This document shows, piece by piece, positions 24,716 to 34,433 of a DNA stretch of 64,000 bases. The notes beneath the pieces are model-generated. The model was given only the letters and a program-made list of their open reading frames with translations. It did not search any database and was not told the DNA's origin. Numbering within the stretch: position 1 is the first letter of the stretch; every line of letters begins with the position of its first letter. Origin of the DNA: Paraburkholderia sartisoli (GTDB lineage: Bacteria; Pseudomonadota; Gammaproteobacteria; Burkholderiales; Burkholderiaceae); NCBI RefSeq assembly GCF_900107685.1, contig NZ_FNRQ01000006.1:310001-374000 (forward strand), given 5' to 3'. The position numbers and the translations under genes were made by a program.

Positions 24716-25569
24716 GATACCTCTCCTTACAGATAGGCAGATGTGCCGGCGGACTCCGGCAGCAAGTCTTCCGGTTCGACTCCAGCAGGAGCCGCGGAAG
24801 TGGGTGACAGAATCCCTATGCGCTTACTGCTCGCCCAACTCTATCGATGGAGCGTTCAGGGTTTGATCTGTCGGGTCGGTTGGCGAGTTTTTCTTGTCGC
24901 CCGGCGAAAAGCTTGCGCGTTCATCGTGTCGGAACGCGACGCTGGACTTAAGGGCGTGCCGCATGAGGCGACAGGGCCCCTTTGATGGGCCCGGAGGCCC
25001 CACCCCAGCTGTCTCTCAGGCTGGGATTCGTTGTCCAGCGTCCTGCTGGTTGATCATAGTCCCGAATGCCGGCGCGTGCTGGAGGCGCAAGAACAGCCGT
25101 CTGGTCGTCCCGCAAGCACGCATCCCCCGCGAGTTTTCGGGATTCCAAAAAAGGCGGATCAAAAAAATCCCGGCATACGCACGTCAAGCTGAATGCGGGT
25201 CGTTGCATTTGTGCAACGCCCAGATTTGATTCACACCCGCACGCGAACGGTTCGACGCGTCTCGATACATGCCAGAGAGGCGACGCATGCGCTTCGTGCA
25301 GTTTTTCAGTGAATGGATTCAAGCGGATTTGCCAGGCAGGTGACCACGACGTCATGGTCACGAAGCGCGTGCTACTTCGCCATTGAATCGCGCGCAACAG
25401 CTATGAATAACAGCGTTTTCCCTGACACGGAAGATCGATACGCAGCGCAACGGCGGTCCCTATAATCGCCTCGAAATGTGAAGCAGACATTTCAGCAAAG
25501 CGGGGAATGTGCGGAGTCAGTACATGTCCTGAGCGGCTCGGAGACGCCAAAGTTAATATAGGATATCTA
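24716..25569. promoter_or_regulatory. 854-bp gap with porin promoter candidate
   Basis: No gene is supported. TATAAT at 25461-25466, about 105 bp before the porin ATG, is a strong -10 candidate, although the -35 (around 25438) is weak. A perfect inverted repeat CGTTGCA-TTTG-TGCAACG lies at 25201-25218 and may bind a regulator. The section 24770-24800 contains a tRNA T-loop-like string but no tRNA. Confidence 0.5.
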
Positions 25570-26721
25570 ATGAAAAAAACGGTTCTTGCTTTGTCCATGA
25601 TGGCAGCCGCGACGGCGGCCCAGGCGCAGAGCAGCGTCACACTATACGGTCGTATCGATAACGGCTTTCAGTTCGAGTCCGGTATTCCAGGCGGCCACGC
25701 GTGGAGCGCCGAGAGCGGCGACTGGGGTTGCTCGTGGTTCGGCCTGGAAGGTGCTGAAGATCTGGGCGGCGGCACAAAGGCGGTCTTCCAGCTGGAAGGG
25801 CAACTGAACACGATGACGGGCGCTTCGGCGGGCAACCTGTTTGGCCGTCACGCTACTATCGGCTTCACCAATGACCATTACGGTCTGTTCAAGGTGGGTA
25901 ACCTCGGTGCCGGCGAACTGTCACAAGACAGTTGGGGCACGGACCCGCAGCTGATGCAGCGTTACGCCATTTCGACGCTGGTGCGCGGACGGAACTGGGC
26001 AAGTGCCAGCAACGGCGCGGAATATGACTCGCCCGTCCTGTTCGGCGGCCTTGTCTTCAAAGGACAATATTCGCTCACGAACAACACGAGCTGGAACTCG
26101 GCGCCGGTTAACGCCGCAGGTGTTCCCACCGGCCAGGGCCGTACCGATGCTGTCGAAGGTATCTACACGTTCGGCAGCGGCCACGTCCGCGTGATTTATG
26201 ACGAAGTCCGTGGCGCCAATGGTTCTTTCAACAACGTCTATGCGGCCTCACGTTCGATCCTGGCTGGCGGCACGTATGTCATTGGCCCTGTGAGGCTGTA
26301 CGCTGGCTACCAGCATCTGAGCGCGCCCGATGCGACCAACGCGAGCATCGGCGTCAGCAATGCATCGCAGCCGGCTGGTGTGAGCGCGCCTACCGCCGTC
26401 AATCATGAGTGGCTGGGTGCGGCGTGGCAGGTGAGTGATGCCACGGCGATTACCGGTGCGGTATTCCACGCGAACGCGAACAACGGCAACGGCAACGCAA
26501 CGCTGTTCACGCTCGGTGCGACGTACGCCCTGTCCAAGCGTACGTTCCTCTACACGGAAGCGGGCTACGTGCATAACAGCTCGACGTCGAATATCAACCT
26601 CGGCAACGGCCCGTACGGCAACAACAACTTTGACCCGTCGACCGGCACGTCGTCCAACAGCAACCCGGACTACGGTCACAGTCAGACGGGCGTCTTCGCC
26701 GGCATCATGACGATGTTCTAG
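25570..26721 (+). CDS. Gram-negative porin (Burkholderia OmpC-like, porin_4 family)
   Basis: A 383-residue outer-membrane trimeric porin. The signal peptide MKKTVLALSMMAAATAAQAQ is followed by SSVTLYGRIDNGFQF, the classical first strand of Burkholderiales porins. GLEGAEDLGGGTKAVFQLEG, GFTNDHYGLFKVGN and alternating beta-strand text follow, ending HSQTGVFAGIMTMF with a C-terminal Phe recognised by the BAM machinery. Start ATG at 25570; the upstream in-frame extension lacks a signal peptide. Located directly before a sugar importer locus, it may admit the oligosaccharides, though it has its own promoter. Confidence 0.92.
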   Translation: MKKTVLALSMMAAATAAQAQSSVTLYGRIDNGFQFESGIPGGHAWSAESGDWGCSWFGLEGAEDLGGGTKAVFQLEGQLNTMTGASAGNLFGRHATIGFTNDHYGLFKVGNLGAGELSQDSWGTDPQLMQRYAISTLVRGRNWASASNGAEYDSPVLFGGLVFKGQYSLTNNTSWNSAPVNAAGVPTGQGRTDAVEGIYTFGSGHVRVIYDEVRGANGSFNNVYAASRSILAGGTYVIGPVRLYAGYQHLSAPDATNASIGVSNASQPAGVSAPTAVNHEWLGAAWQVSDATAITGAVFHANANNGNGNATLFTLGATYALSKRTFLYTEAGYVHNSSTSNINLGNGPYGNNNFDPSTGTSSNSNPDYGHSQTGVFAGIMTMF

Positions 26722-26891
26722 GCTGTTGCGTTGTTGCCTGACCGGCAATCGTAGTGATCTCTGTGTTTCCAGTACTGCTTATATCTCTTTCGTAGAGAGG
26801 CCGGTGCGACGCTTCCTCCACCCTCGTCGCACTGGCTGTTTTTTCAGCAGCCCCATCCCGGTATGGGTAATGGCTCAGGGTTTTTACGCGT

Positions 26892-26907
26892 TTGAAAGCG
26901 CTTTCAA
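26892..26907. promoter_or_regulatory. LacI-type operator upstream of the LacI regulator gene
   Basis: A perfect 16-bp palindrome TTGAAAGCGCTTTCAA with the central CG expected for LacI-family operators, 20 bp before the regulator's ATG. The same core, TGAAAGCGCTTTCA, occurs at 28036-28049 before the binding-protein gene, so the regulator probably represses both itself and the importer. Confidence 0.75.
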
Positions 26908-26926
26908 GAACAGTATTCTGCGAATC

Positions 26927-27979
26927 ATGATCGAAGATGGCGCCAACCCACCTAATGTGACACTCGAGGAAATCGCGCGGGCAGCCGGCGTTTCTCCCAG
27001 TACGGTGTCGCGCATCCTGAACGGCACGGCGCGCGTAATGCCCGCGAAGCAAAGGGCGGTGGAGCAGGCTATCGCGCGGTTCAACTATCGGCCGAACGTG
27101 CTTGCGCGCAGCCTCGCGAGCGGGAAGACCGACACCATCGGCGTGCTGACGCAAACCGTGTCCAGTCCGTTTTACGCGGAGTGGCTGCGCGGTATCGAAG
27201 ACGGGCTCTCCGAGCCGGGTTTTACACCGCTTTTCGTCAGTAGCCGCTGGAGCGTAAAGGATGAAATGTCGCGCATGGAGCAGTTCATCGCGCGCCGCGT
27301 CGACGGCATCATCATGCTGCATTCGCAACTCGACGAGCCATCCCTGATCGACTACTCACGGCATGCACCCGTGCTCGTGCTCGGACGCTCGCTGCAAATC
27401 AGTGCCTCCCTTGCGAGCTTGCCGTTCGATAACCTGCAAGGCGCGCGTGATGCTACCCGGCATCTGATCGAGCAAGGCCATCGCGAGATTGCTTTCATCG
27501 CCGGGCCGCCAACTCACGCGGATGCGATCGAGCGCCTGGACGGTTACCGGACGGCGCTCGAGGAAGCGGGTATCGGCTTTGACGCCGATCGCGTCGAGCA
27601 GGGCGACTACCTCGAGACAGGCGGACTGGCGGCCATGGAGCGGCTGTTTGCGCGCGGCCCGTCGTTCAGTGCGGTCTTCTGTGCGAATGACCAGACTGCC
27701 TATGGCGCGCGTCTCACGCTGTTTCGCCGTGGGCTGCGCGTGCCGGAGGACATCTCGCTGGTCGGTTTCGACGATTTGCCCACCTCGTCGTATATGACGC
27801 CGCCGCTGACGACGGTCCGCCAGCCTACCTATGAGATCGGCCGCCTTGCCGCTCAAGGGATCGTGCAGATGATCCGCAAGGAGCCGGTCGCCCTGGACTC
27901 CATCCCACTTACGCTCATGACCCGGGAAACCACACGGCGGATCGTGCGGTCATCCAGACCGGGAGACTCGCCCCTCTAG
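26927..27979 (+). CDS. LacI-family repressor of the first sugar importer
   Basis: A 350-residue LacI regulator. The N-terminal helix-turn-helix and hinge are LEEIARAAGVSPSTVSRILN, then RPNVLARSLASGKTDTIGVL. The periplasmic-binding-protein-like core has the repeated motifs FDNLQGARDATRHLIEQGH, IAFIAGPPTHADAIERLDGY and ISLVGFDDLPTSSYMTPPL. Start at 26927; the ORF extends further upstream but that part overlaps the operator and lacks family similarity. It lies between the porin and importer genes. It probably responds to a beta-glycoside-derived sugar. Confidence 0.9.
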   Translation: MIEDGANPPNVTLEEIARAAGVSPSTVSRILNGTARVMPAKQRAVEQAIARFNYRPNVLARSLASGKTDTIGVLTQTVSSPFYAEWLRGIEDGLSEPGFTPLFVSSRWSVKDEMSRMEQFIARRVDGIIMLHSQLDEPSLIDYSRHAPVLVLGRSLQISASLASLPFDNLQGARDATRHLIEQGHREIAFIAGPPTHADAIERLDGYRTALEEAGIGFDADRVEQGDYLETGGLAAMERLFARGPSFSAVFCANDQTAYGARLTLFRRGLRVPEDISLVGFDDLPTSSYMTPPLTTVRQPTYEIGRLAAQGIVQMIRKEPVALDSIPLTLMTRETTRRIVRSSRPGDSPL

Positions 27980-28026
27980 CCGCAACGCGGCTCCAGGGCC
28001 TGTGACACCCTGCGGGGCGTTTTTTT
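27978..28026 (+). terminator. Probable Rho-independent terminator after the LacI gene
   Basis: Two small stems, AGCCGC-AAC-GCGGCT at 27978-27992 (overlapping the stop codon) and CAGGG/CCCTG at 27994-28012, are followed by CGGGGCG and seven T at 28020-28026. This would end the regulator transcript before the importer promoter. Confidence 0.55.
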
Positions 28027-28035
28027 ACCGCGCCA

Positions 28036-28049
28036 TGAAAGCGCTTTCA
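28036..28049. promoter_or_regulatory. LacI-type operator before the importer operon
   Basis: A perfect 14-bp palindrome TGAAAGCGCTTTCA, identical in its core to the site at 26892-26907. It lies 110 bp before the binding-protein ATG, where it could overlap the promoter. Confidence 0.75.
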
Positions 28050-28158
28050 AACGATAAAGAGCAGCAAACAGGTAGTCATCAAACCGCAAGAAAAAGCAGA
28101 AGAAGCAACCACGAAGTAACCGACAGCAATCTACAAACGGTTCAACAGGAGACGATTG

Positions 28159-29406
28159 ATGAAATTTCGCTTTTCAGGGCCCGCCGCCGCAGTTCTGCTC
28201 AGCCTGGCAGCCGCCAGCGCGCATGCCAACACCACGTTGACGGTCGCGGTCTTTCCGAAGCTGGATCAGGAAATCAAGGACGCGCTTCCCGCATGGAAGA
28301 AGCTCCATCCTGATGTCGACATCAAGGTGTCGGCGCTGGCGATCGCCGACCATCACAACGCGATGACCACCGCGCTCGCGACCAGCTCCGACCTGCCCGA
28401 TGTGATGGCGGTCGAGGTCGGCTTTATCGGAAGGTTCGCGGCGGGCGGCGGCCTGGAAGACCTGTCGAAGCCGCCGTACAACGCGGGCCAGTACAAGAGC
28501 CAGTTCATTCGCTATACCTTCGCGCAAGCCACCACGCAGGACGGCGTGATCGTCGGCATGCCGGCGGATATCGGGCCGGGCACGCTGTTCTACCGCAAGG
28601 ACATCCTCGACAAGGCGGGCGTCACCGAAGCCGATCTGAACAAATCGTGGGACTCGTATCTCGCCGCTGGACAGAAGATCAAGAAGGCCACGGGCGCGTA
28701 CCTGATGGCGTCGTCGCGCGACATCGAAGATATCTACATTCGTGCTGATCTGAAGGAGGGCGACGGGGTGTACTTCGACAAGGCCGGCAACCCGGTCGTC
28801 ACGTCGGAGCGCTTCGTCAAGGCATTCCAGCTCGCGAAAAAGGCGCGCGAACTCGGTCTCGACGCGAAGATCACGCCGTGGTCGAACGAATGGGCCGAGA
28901 GCTTCCGGCGCGGCACCGTTGCCACGCAGATGATGGGTGCATGGCTCGGCGGCCACCTGTCATCGTGGATCGCGCCGGACACGAAGGGTCTGTGGCGCGC
29001 GGCCAATCTGCCGAACAACGCGTACGCCTCTTTCGGCGGCACGTTCTACTCCATTCCGGTGAAGGCGACCCAGAAGGCGATGTCGTGGGAGTTCATCAAA
29101 TTCCTGACGACGCGAAAAGACACCCAGCTCGCCTCGTTCCGCTCGATCGATGCGTTCCCGGCGCTGCTCGCGGCCCAGGACGATCCGTTCTTTGCTGAGC
29201 CTGTCGCGTTCCTCGGCAATGAAAAGGCGCGCCTGATCTGGCGCGACGCAGCCTCCCATATTCCGTCGATCCAGCGCAGCAAATACGACCAGGTGGCCGA
29301 GGAAGCGGTCCACTCGGCGCTCGACAAGGTGGTCGACGACAACGAGGACATCGGGACGGCGCTCAAGCAGGCGCAGGACGAGATCACGCATCGCCTCCGG
29401 CGTTGA
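28159..29406 (+). CDS. Sugar ABC transporter periplasmic binding protein (importer 1)
   Basis: A 415-residue family-1 extracellular solute-binding protein. Signal peptide MKFRFSGPAAAVLLSLAAASAHA; then TTLTVAVFPKLDQEIKDALP at the mature N-terminus, DIGPGTLFYRKDILDKAGV and AYASFGGTFYSIPVKATQKA, typical of oligosaccharide binders. The ATG at 28159 has AGGAGA at 28148-28153; an in-frame TTG three bases earlier is unnecessary. It begins the operator-controlled importer operon: binding protein, two permeases, GH1 glucosidase and ATPase. The ligand is likely a beta-linked disaccharide or oligosaccharide, by inference from the GH1 gene. Confidence 0.9.
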   Translation: MKFRFSGPAAAVLLSLAAASAHANTTLTVAVFPKLDQEIKDALPAWKKLHPDVDIKVSALAIADHHNAMTTALATSSDLPDVMAVEVGFIGRFAAGGGLEDLSKPPYNAGQYKSQFIRYTFAQATTQDGVIVGMPADIGPGTLFYRKDILDKAGVTEADLNKSWDSYLAAGQKIKKATGAYLMASSRDIEDIYIRADLKEGDGVYFDKAGNPVVTSERFVKAFQLAKKARELGLDAKITPWSNEWAESFRRGTVATQMMGAWLGGHLSSWIAPDTKGLWRAANLPNNAYASFGGTFYSIPVKATQKAMSWEFIKFLTTRKDTQLASFRSIDAFPALLAAQDDPFFAEPVAFLGNEKARLIWRDAASHIPSIQRSKYDQVAEEAVHSALDKVVDDNEDIGTALKQAQDEITHRLRR

Positions 29407-29498
29407 GGAAACAGCACGGCGCTGCCCGCACCGTGCTGAAGTTTGCAATAGCGTAGCCGGCGCTGGTCGCCGGTTACGCCAGACTGGACGAACTATTG

Positions 29499-30524
29499 AT
29501 GAGCCTTTCCCTGCCCACCCCCGAGCCGGGCGTCCGTGACGCACGCGTGAGCGATGTGCGTCCGCCGCTGGCGGCGCCGCGCGGAAAATCGCTGGTCAAT
29601 CCAGTGAAGATCGCACCGTACCTGTTTCTCAGTCCGTTTTTTCTGCTGTTCGCTTTGTTCATCGCTTTTCCGCTGCTGTTCTCGCTGTATCTGTCGTTCC
29701 AGAGTTGGGACGCGACCGCGGGACTCGCGAGCATGAAATGGGTGGGCCTGTCGAACTTCGCTTTCACGCTGACCGACCCGTGGTACTGGAAATCCCTCTA
29801 CAACACGGCGTGGATGGCGGTCATGTCCGGCTTGCCGCAACACCTCATTGCGCTGCCGCTCGCGTTTTTCCTGCAGACCGCGTTTCGCCGCTGGCGCAAT
29901 TTCGTCGTCGGTCTGTACTTTTTGCCGTTCATCACGTCGAGCGTGGCGATCGCCCTGATCTTCTCGTCGCTGTACTCGACCGACTTCGGCATGATCAATC
30001 TCGCCATTGCCGCGATCGGCAAGGTGCCGGGCCTGCACTGGATCGTGCCCGCCCATCCGGTCGAATGGTTGTACAGCCCGGCCAATGTCAAACCGGCGGT
30101 GTCGCTGGTGATTTTCTGGCGCTATGTCGGCTGGAATACGGTGCTTTATCTGTCGGCGCTGCAAACCATTCCGAAGGATCTGTACGAGGCCGCGAAGATC
30201 GACGGCGCTAACGGCTGGCAGCAGTTCACACGCATCACGATCCCGCTCGTCAAGCCGATGATTTTCTTCGCGGTGACGCTGTCCATCATCGGCGGCCTGC
30301 AATTGTTCGAAGAGCCGTTCATCCTGCTGCCGAACGAGGGCATGGGCACGAGCCAGTCAGGTTTGACCACCGCCGTCTACATGTATCGCACGGCGTTCCA
30401 CGACGGCGATTTCGGAACAGCGAGTTCGATTGCGTGGCTGCTTTTCATCACTATCGCCGCGCTGATGTGGCTCAACACGCGCATCTTTCACCGCAGCGGC
30501 ATGAACGAGGAGGCACAGCGATGA
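29499..30524 (+). CDS. Sugar ABC transporter permease, MalF-like (importer 1)
   Basis: A 341-residue inner-membrane permease. Six main transmembrane segments are visible, starting with YLFLSPFFLLFALFIAFPLL. The EAA loop, which docks the ATPase, reads LYEAAKIDGANGWQQFTRIT. The C-terminus includes GLTTAVYMYRTAFHDGDFG, as in MalF-type partners. Start ATG at 29499. It overlaps the next permease gene by ATGA, so the two subunits are translated together. Confidence 0.9.
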   Translation: MSLSLPTPEPGVRDARVSDVRPPLAAPRGKSLVNPVKIAPYLFLSPFFLLFALFIAFPLLFSLYLSFQSWDATAGLASMKWVGLSNFAFTLTDPWYWKSLYNTAWMAVMSGLPQHLIALPLAFFLQTAFRRWRNFVVGLYFLPFITSSVAIALIFSSLYSTDFGMINLAIAAIGKVPGLHWIVPAHPVEWLYSPANVKPAVSLVIFWRYVGWNTVLYLSALQTIPKDLYEAAKIDGANGWQQFTRITIPLVKPMIFFAVTLSIIGGLQLFEEPFILLPNEGMGTSQSGLTTAVYMYRTAFHDGDFGTASSIAWLLFITIAALMWLNTRIFHRSGMNEEAQR

Positions 30525-31351
30525 AACTGTCGAATAACAAGGCCCGCTATACCGGCTATGCGATCGTGCTGGCGGGCGCGCTGCTGATGTTCTCGCCGTT
30601 TTATTTCATGTTCGTATTCGCGACGCACACCAGCTCCGAAATCTTCTCGATGCCGCCTCCGTTGTGGTTCGGCAGCGCGTTCCTCGACAACATGGCATCG
30701 CTGATGCATCGCATCCCGTTCTGGCGCAACCTCGGCTGGAGCTTCTACACGGCGACGATCCAGACCGTGCTGACGCTGCTGGTCACGTCGATGGCGGGTT
30801 ATGCGTTCGCGATGTACGAGTTCCGCTTCAAGAAGGCGCTGTTCGCCGTCGCGTTGACGGCGATGCTGGTGCCGCCGTTCCTCGGCATGATTCCGACCTT
30901 CATGACGATGAACCTGCTGGGGTGGATCAATCAGCCGCGCGCGCTGTATGTGCCGGGTGCGGCCGCCGCACTGGGTGTGTTCCTGATGCGTCAGTACGTT
31001 GCGTCGGCGATCCCGTCCGATCTCATCGAGGCGGCGCGCATCGACGGTTGTGGCGAATTCCGCATTTACTGGAGCGTGGTGCTGCCGCTGCTGGGACCGG
31101 CATTGGGCACGCTCGGGCTCATCAGCTTTATCCAGGCGTGGAACAACTTTCTGTCGGCACTCGTCGTGCTGCGCTCGCCATCGATGTACACGCTGCCCCT
31201 CGCGCTGCGCATCCTGCAAAGCCCGACCAATTCGGACTGGGGAGCGGTCATGGCGGGCTCGGCGGTCGCGGTGCTGCCGCTCCTCGTGCTGTTCGCCTTC
31301 ACCTCCCGCCGGCTGATCGACGGTCTGACGACCGGCGCAGTCAAGGCCTGA
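30521..31351 (+). CDS. Sugar ABC transporter permease, MalG-like (importer 1)
   Basis: A 276-residue permease partner. An N-terminal helix (AIVLAGALLMFSPFYFMFVF) is followed by TATIQTVLTLLVTSMAGYAF and the EAA loop LIEAARIDGCGEFRIYWSVV. The short C-terminus ending GLTTGAVKA is typical of MalG-type subunits (compare RLIKGMMAGSLKG in importer 2). The start lies in the ATGA overlap with the previous gene. Confidence 0.9.
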   Translation: MKLSNNKARYTGYAIVLAGALLMFSPFYFMFVFATHTSSEIFSMPPPLWFGSAFLDNMASLMHRIPFWRNLGWSFYTATIQTVLTLLVTSMAGYAFAMYEFRFKKALFAVALTAMLVPPFLGMIPTFMTMNLLGWINQPRALYVPGAAAALGVFLMRQYVASAIPSDLIEAARIDGCGEFRIYWSVVLPLLGPALGTLGLISFIQAWNNFLSALVVLRSPSMYTLPLALRILQSPTNSDWGAVMAGSAVAVLPLLVLFAFTSRRLIDGLTTGAVKA

Positions 31352-31413
31352 CTCTGTTCCGTTTCTCTTTTTCCAGGCCCTCAAGGGCATGATTATTCGA
31401 GGCAACATCATCC

Positions 31414-32751
31414 ATGTCGACATATCGATTTAAAGAAGACTTCGTTTGGGGCGTCGCCACCAGTTCCTATCAGATCGAAGGTGCAGCACATGAAGACGGC
31501 CGTGGCCCGTCGATCTGGGACGCGTTCTGCAACGTGCCAGGCAAGATCGTGAGGGGCGAGAACGGGGACGTCGCCTGCGATCACTATCACCGTGTCGAGC
31601 AGGACCTCGACATGATGGCTGAACTCGGTGTTCAGGCCTATCGCTTTTCGATCGCATGGCCGCGCGTTCAACCGGATGGCCACGGCGCGTTCAACGAGAA
31701 AGGTATCGCGTTCTACGAACGGCTCGTCGACGGCCTGCTCGAGCGCGGTATCCAGCCGTTCGCGACGCTGTATCACTGGGACCTGCCGCTCGCGCTGCAG
31801 GAGACGCAAAACGGCTGGGAAAACCGCGATACGGCTTACCGTTTCGCGGACTATGCACGCAAGATCGGCAGCGTGCTCGGCGACCGCGTGGCGTCGATCG
31901 CGACTCACAATGAACCGTGGTGTACCGCATGGCTCGGTAATGCGACCGGCTATTTCGCACCCGGCAACGAAAGCCTGAAGAAAGCGGCGCACGTCGCGCA
32001 CCATCTGCTGCTTTCGCATGGCCTCGCGTTGCAGGCGCTGCGCGCCGATGGCGTCAAGGCGCCGCTTGGCATCGTGCTGAACCAGTCGCCGGCGGACGGC
32101 GCGACCGGCTCACCCGAGGATCAGGCAGCTGCATCGCTTGAATATGCAAAGTTCGTCAGATGGTACATGGACCCGCTCTTCAAGGGCGAGTATCCGGCAG
32201 AGGCGCTGCAGTGGTACGGCGAGAACGGCCCGCAAGAGGTCGTGCTCGACGGTGACTTCGACATCATCGGCACGCCGATGGACTTTCTCGGCGTCAACTA
32301 CTACACGCGGATCTTCGCGAGCGCGTCCGGTGAAAAACGGCCGCCGGGCGTACTCGGCTTCACCGACATGGACTGGGAAATCTATCCGCAGGGCCTGTCC
32401 GACCTGTTGACCCAACTGAATGCCAGCTACAAGTTGCCGCCCATCTACATCACCGAGAACGGCTGCGCAACGAAGGACGTGCTGGACAACGGACGGGTGC
32501 GCGATATCGAGCGCATCAGGTTCTACGACCTGCACCTGGCCGCGTTGTCGGCCGCGGCGCAAAAAGGCGTCGACATCGCCGGCTATTTCGCATGGAGCCT
32601 GATGGACAACTTCGAATGGGCGTCGGGGTACGACAAGCGCTTCGGCATGGTGCACGTCGACTACGCGACCCAGCAGCGCACGCCGAAGGACAGCGCTTAC
32701 TGGTATCGCGACGTGATCGCGCAGCATGCCGGCGTGGTAACGCCACGCTAG
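31414..32751 (+). CDS. GH1 beta-glucosidase/beta-glycosidase
   Basis: A 445-residue cytoplasmic glycoside hydrolase family 1 enzyme. FVWGVATSSYQIEGAAHEDG is the N-terminal family signature, ATHNEPW contains the acid/base Glu (about residue 167) and IYITENGC the nucleophile Glu (about 347). LMDNFEWASGYDKRFGMVHV closes the sugar site. There is no signal peptide, consistent with hydrolysis of an imported beta-linked oligosaccharide. It lies between the permease and ATPase genes of importer 1, so it is presumably cotranscribed. Exact specificity (glucoside, galactoside, xyloside) is not readable. Confidence 0.93.
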   Translation: MSTYRFKEDFVWGVATSSYQIEGAAHEDGRGPSIWDAFCNVPGKIVRGENGDVACDHYHRVEQDLDMMAELGVQAYRFSIAWPRVQPDGHGAFNEKGIAFYERLVDGLLERGIQPFATLYHWDLPLALQETQNGWENRDTAYRFADYARKIGSVLGDRVASIATHNEPWCTAWLGNATGYFAPGNESLKKAAHVAHHLLLSHGLALQALRADGVKAPLGIVLNQSPADGATGSPEDQAAASLEYAKFVRWYMDPLFKGEYPAEALQWYGENGPQEVVLDGDFDIIGTPMDFLGVNYYTRIFASASGEKRPPGVLGFTDMDWEIYPQGLSDLLTQLNASYKLPPIYITENGCATKDVLDNGRVRDIERIRFYDLHLAALSAAAQKGVDIAGYFAWSLMDNFEWASGYDKRFGMVHVDYATQQRTPKDSAYWYRDVIAQHAGVVTPR

Positions 32752-32841
32752 AGCGAAGTCATCGGCCCCGCGACTCGCGCGACGCGCCGGAGAGCAACGT
32801 CGCGCGGGAGAGCAGGCATCAGGATTCAGGAGAAGCTACAA

Positions 32842-33972
32842 ATGGGCGAACTCGTATTGCGCAACGTCGCGAAGACGTATGGTGAAGGGCCACAGGTCAT
32901 ACAGGGCATCGATCTTCACATCCCGGACGGTCAGTTCACCGTCTTCGTCGGACCATCCGGGTGCGGCAAGTCGACCATGCTGCGCATGATCGCCGGGCTC
33001 GAACCGGTGAGCGGAGGCGACATTCTGATCGACGGCGTACGGGTCAACGACCTGCAGCCCGCGGACCGTGGCATCTCGATGGTGTTCCAGAGCTACGCGC
33101 TTTATCCCCACATGACAGTCGCGGAAAACATGGGTTTTTCGCTGAAGCTGTCGGGCAAATCGAAGCAGGAAGTGCGCGAAGCGGTCGAACGGGCCGCCGG
33201 GATCCTGCAGATCAGCCACCTGCTGGAGCGCAAACCCAAGGCGCTCTCGGGCGGCCAGCGGCAACGCGTCGCGATAGGACGGGCAATTGTGCGCAAGCCG
33301 CGCGTGTTCCTGTTCGACGAGCCGTTATCGAATCTCGACGCGGCGCTGCGCGTGCAGATGCGAATCGAACTCGCGAAGCTGCACCGCGAGCTTGGCACGA
33401 CGATGATCTACGTCACGCACGATCAGGTCGAAGCCATGACGCTGGGCGAGAAAATCGTCGTCTTCAACAAGGGAAATATCGAACAGATCGGCGCGCCGCT
33501 CGACCTGTACGACCGGCCGTCGAACCGTTTCGTCGGCGGCTTCATCGGTTCGCCGCAGATGAACATGCTACCGGCCCTGCTGGTGTCGCAAAGCGAAACG
33601 CAGACCGTCGTCATGCTTAGGGGCGGCAGCGAATCTATCGTGTTGCCGGGTTGTCCGGATCGTTCGATCGCCGGCACGCTGACACTCGGCGTGCGTGCCG
33701 AACATCTCGGTATCGGCGCGCCGGGCGAAGGACTGGCTGCCCGTGTCGAGCTGGTCGAGCATCTGGGCGACGTATCGATTCTGCATGCGCATCTCGACGG
33801 CGTGGGCCAGGCGATCTCGCTGAAGCTCGACAAGAAGGACGCACTTCTTCCGGTCGGTGCGCGCATCGGTATCAAGGTGGCGTCCTCATCGGTGACGCTG
33901 TTCGATGCGAATGGCGTCGCGGTGGCGTTTGAGCGCAGCGAGGCAGGGGAGCGTGTTCGGGCAGTCGTTTGA
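32842..33972 (+). CDS. Sugar ABC transporter ATPase, MsmK/UgpC-like (importer 1)
   Basis: A 376-residue nucleotide-binding subunit. Walker A is GPSGCGKST, the signature LSGGQRQRVAIGRAIVR, Walker B VFLFDEPLSNLD and the H-loop YVTHDQVEAM. The C-terminal TOBE/OB region from about residue 240 is typical of the carbohydrate CUT1 group. GGAG precedes the ATG. It completes importer 1. Confidence 0.93.
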   Translation: MGELVLRNVAKTYGEGPQVIQGIDLHIPDGQFTVFVGPSGCGKSTMLRMIAGLEPVSGGDILIDGVRVNDLQPADRGISMVFQSYALYPHMTVAENMGFSLKLSGKSKQEVREAVERAAGILQISHLLERKPKALSGGQRQRVAIGRAIVRKPRVFLFDEPLSNLDAALRVQMRIELAKLHRELGTTMIYVTHDQVEAMTLGEKIVVFNKGNIEQIGAPLDLYDRPSNRFVGGFIGSPQMNMLPALLVSQSETQTVVMLRGGSESIVLPGCPDRSIAGTLTLGVRAEHLGIGAPGEGLAARVELVEHLGDVSILHAHLDGVGQAISLKLDKKDALLPVGARIGIKVASSSVTLFDANGVAVAFERSEAGERVRAVV

Positions 33973-34433
33973 CCTTTGCGGGAAACATCTTGACCGTCTT
34001 GCAGCGCCTGATCCTGACTGGAACCAGCCTGTACCGTCGCCATGCTGGCGAGCCATTATTGGCCCGCTCAGCCCACCGGGAAAGGTTCAGAGACCAGGTA
34101 AACTCCGCATGGCGGTGGCCTCGGCGCAATACTAACATTACATAACGTTAAGGATAACGTTAGGTAATGTTGTTCTGACATCGAGATTCACGGGCAGGGG
34201 CAAATATCGGCCCTCTCGATGTAGCGCTCGCCGCGTGCAGCAGACAAGGCGACGTCTTCGTCAGTCACGCGGCTGGAGGCGAATGGCGTCACCCTGGCGT
34301 TTGAGTGCGGAAGTGAGGGAGCGCTTCCGGCAGTAGCTGGACACGATTGATAAAGAATGTCTTGCCGGGCGCCGCAACCGTCTCGGCCCGATTCAAAAAA
34401 ATAGTTATACGAATTATCTGGGTGGAGATCGCG
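33973..34433. promoter_or_regulatory. 461-bp gap with a long inverted repeat at 34134-34171
   Basis: No gene is supported. AACATTACATAACGTTA (34134-34150), spacer AGGA, and TAACGTTAGGTAATGTT (34155-34171) form a 17-bp-arm inverted repeat with one mismatch. Its TAACGTTA cores match the operator-like pair before the second binding-protein gene (36289-36310). The rest upstream of the antitoxin gene partly resembles the 3' part of the ATPase gene (a TOBE-like ending near 34255-34330), suggesting a small duplicated remnant. The function of the repeat is inferred. Confidence 0.5.

Noticed and set aside
24770..24800. tRNA gene fragment (T-loop-like GGTTCGACTCC)
   Set aside because: No acceptor, D or anticodon stems can be formed around it.
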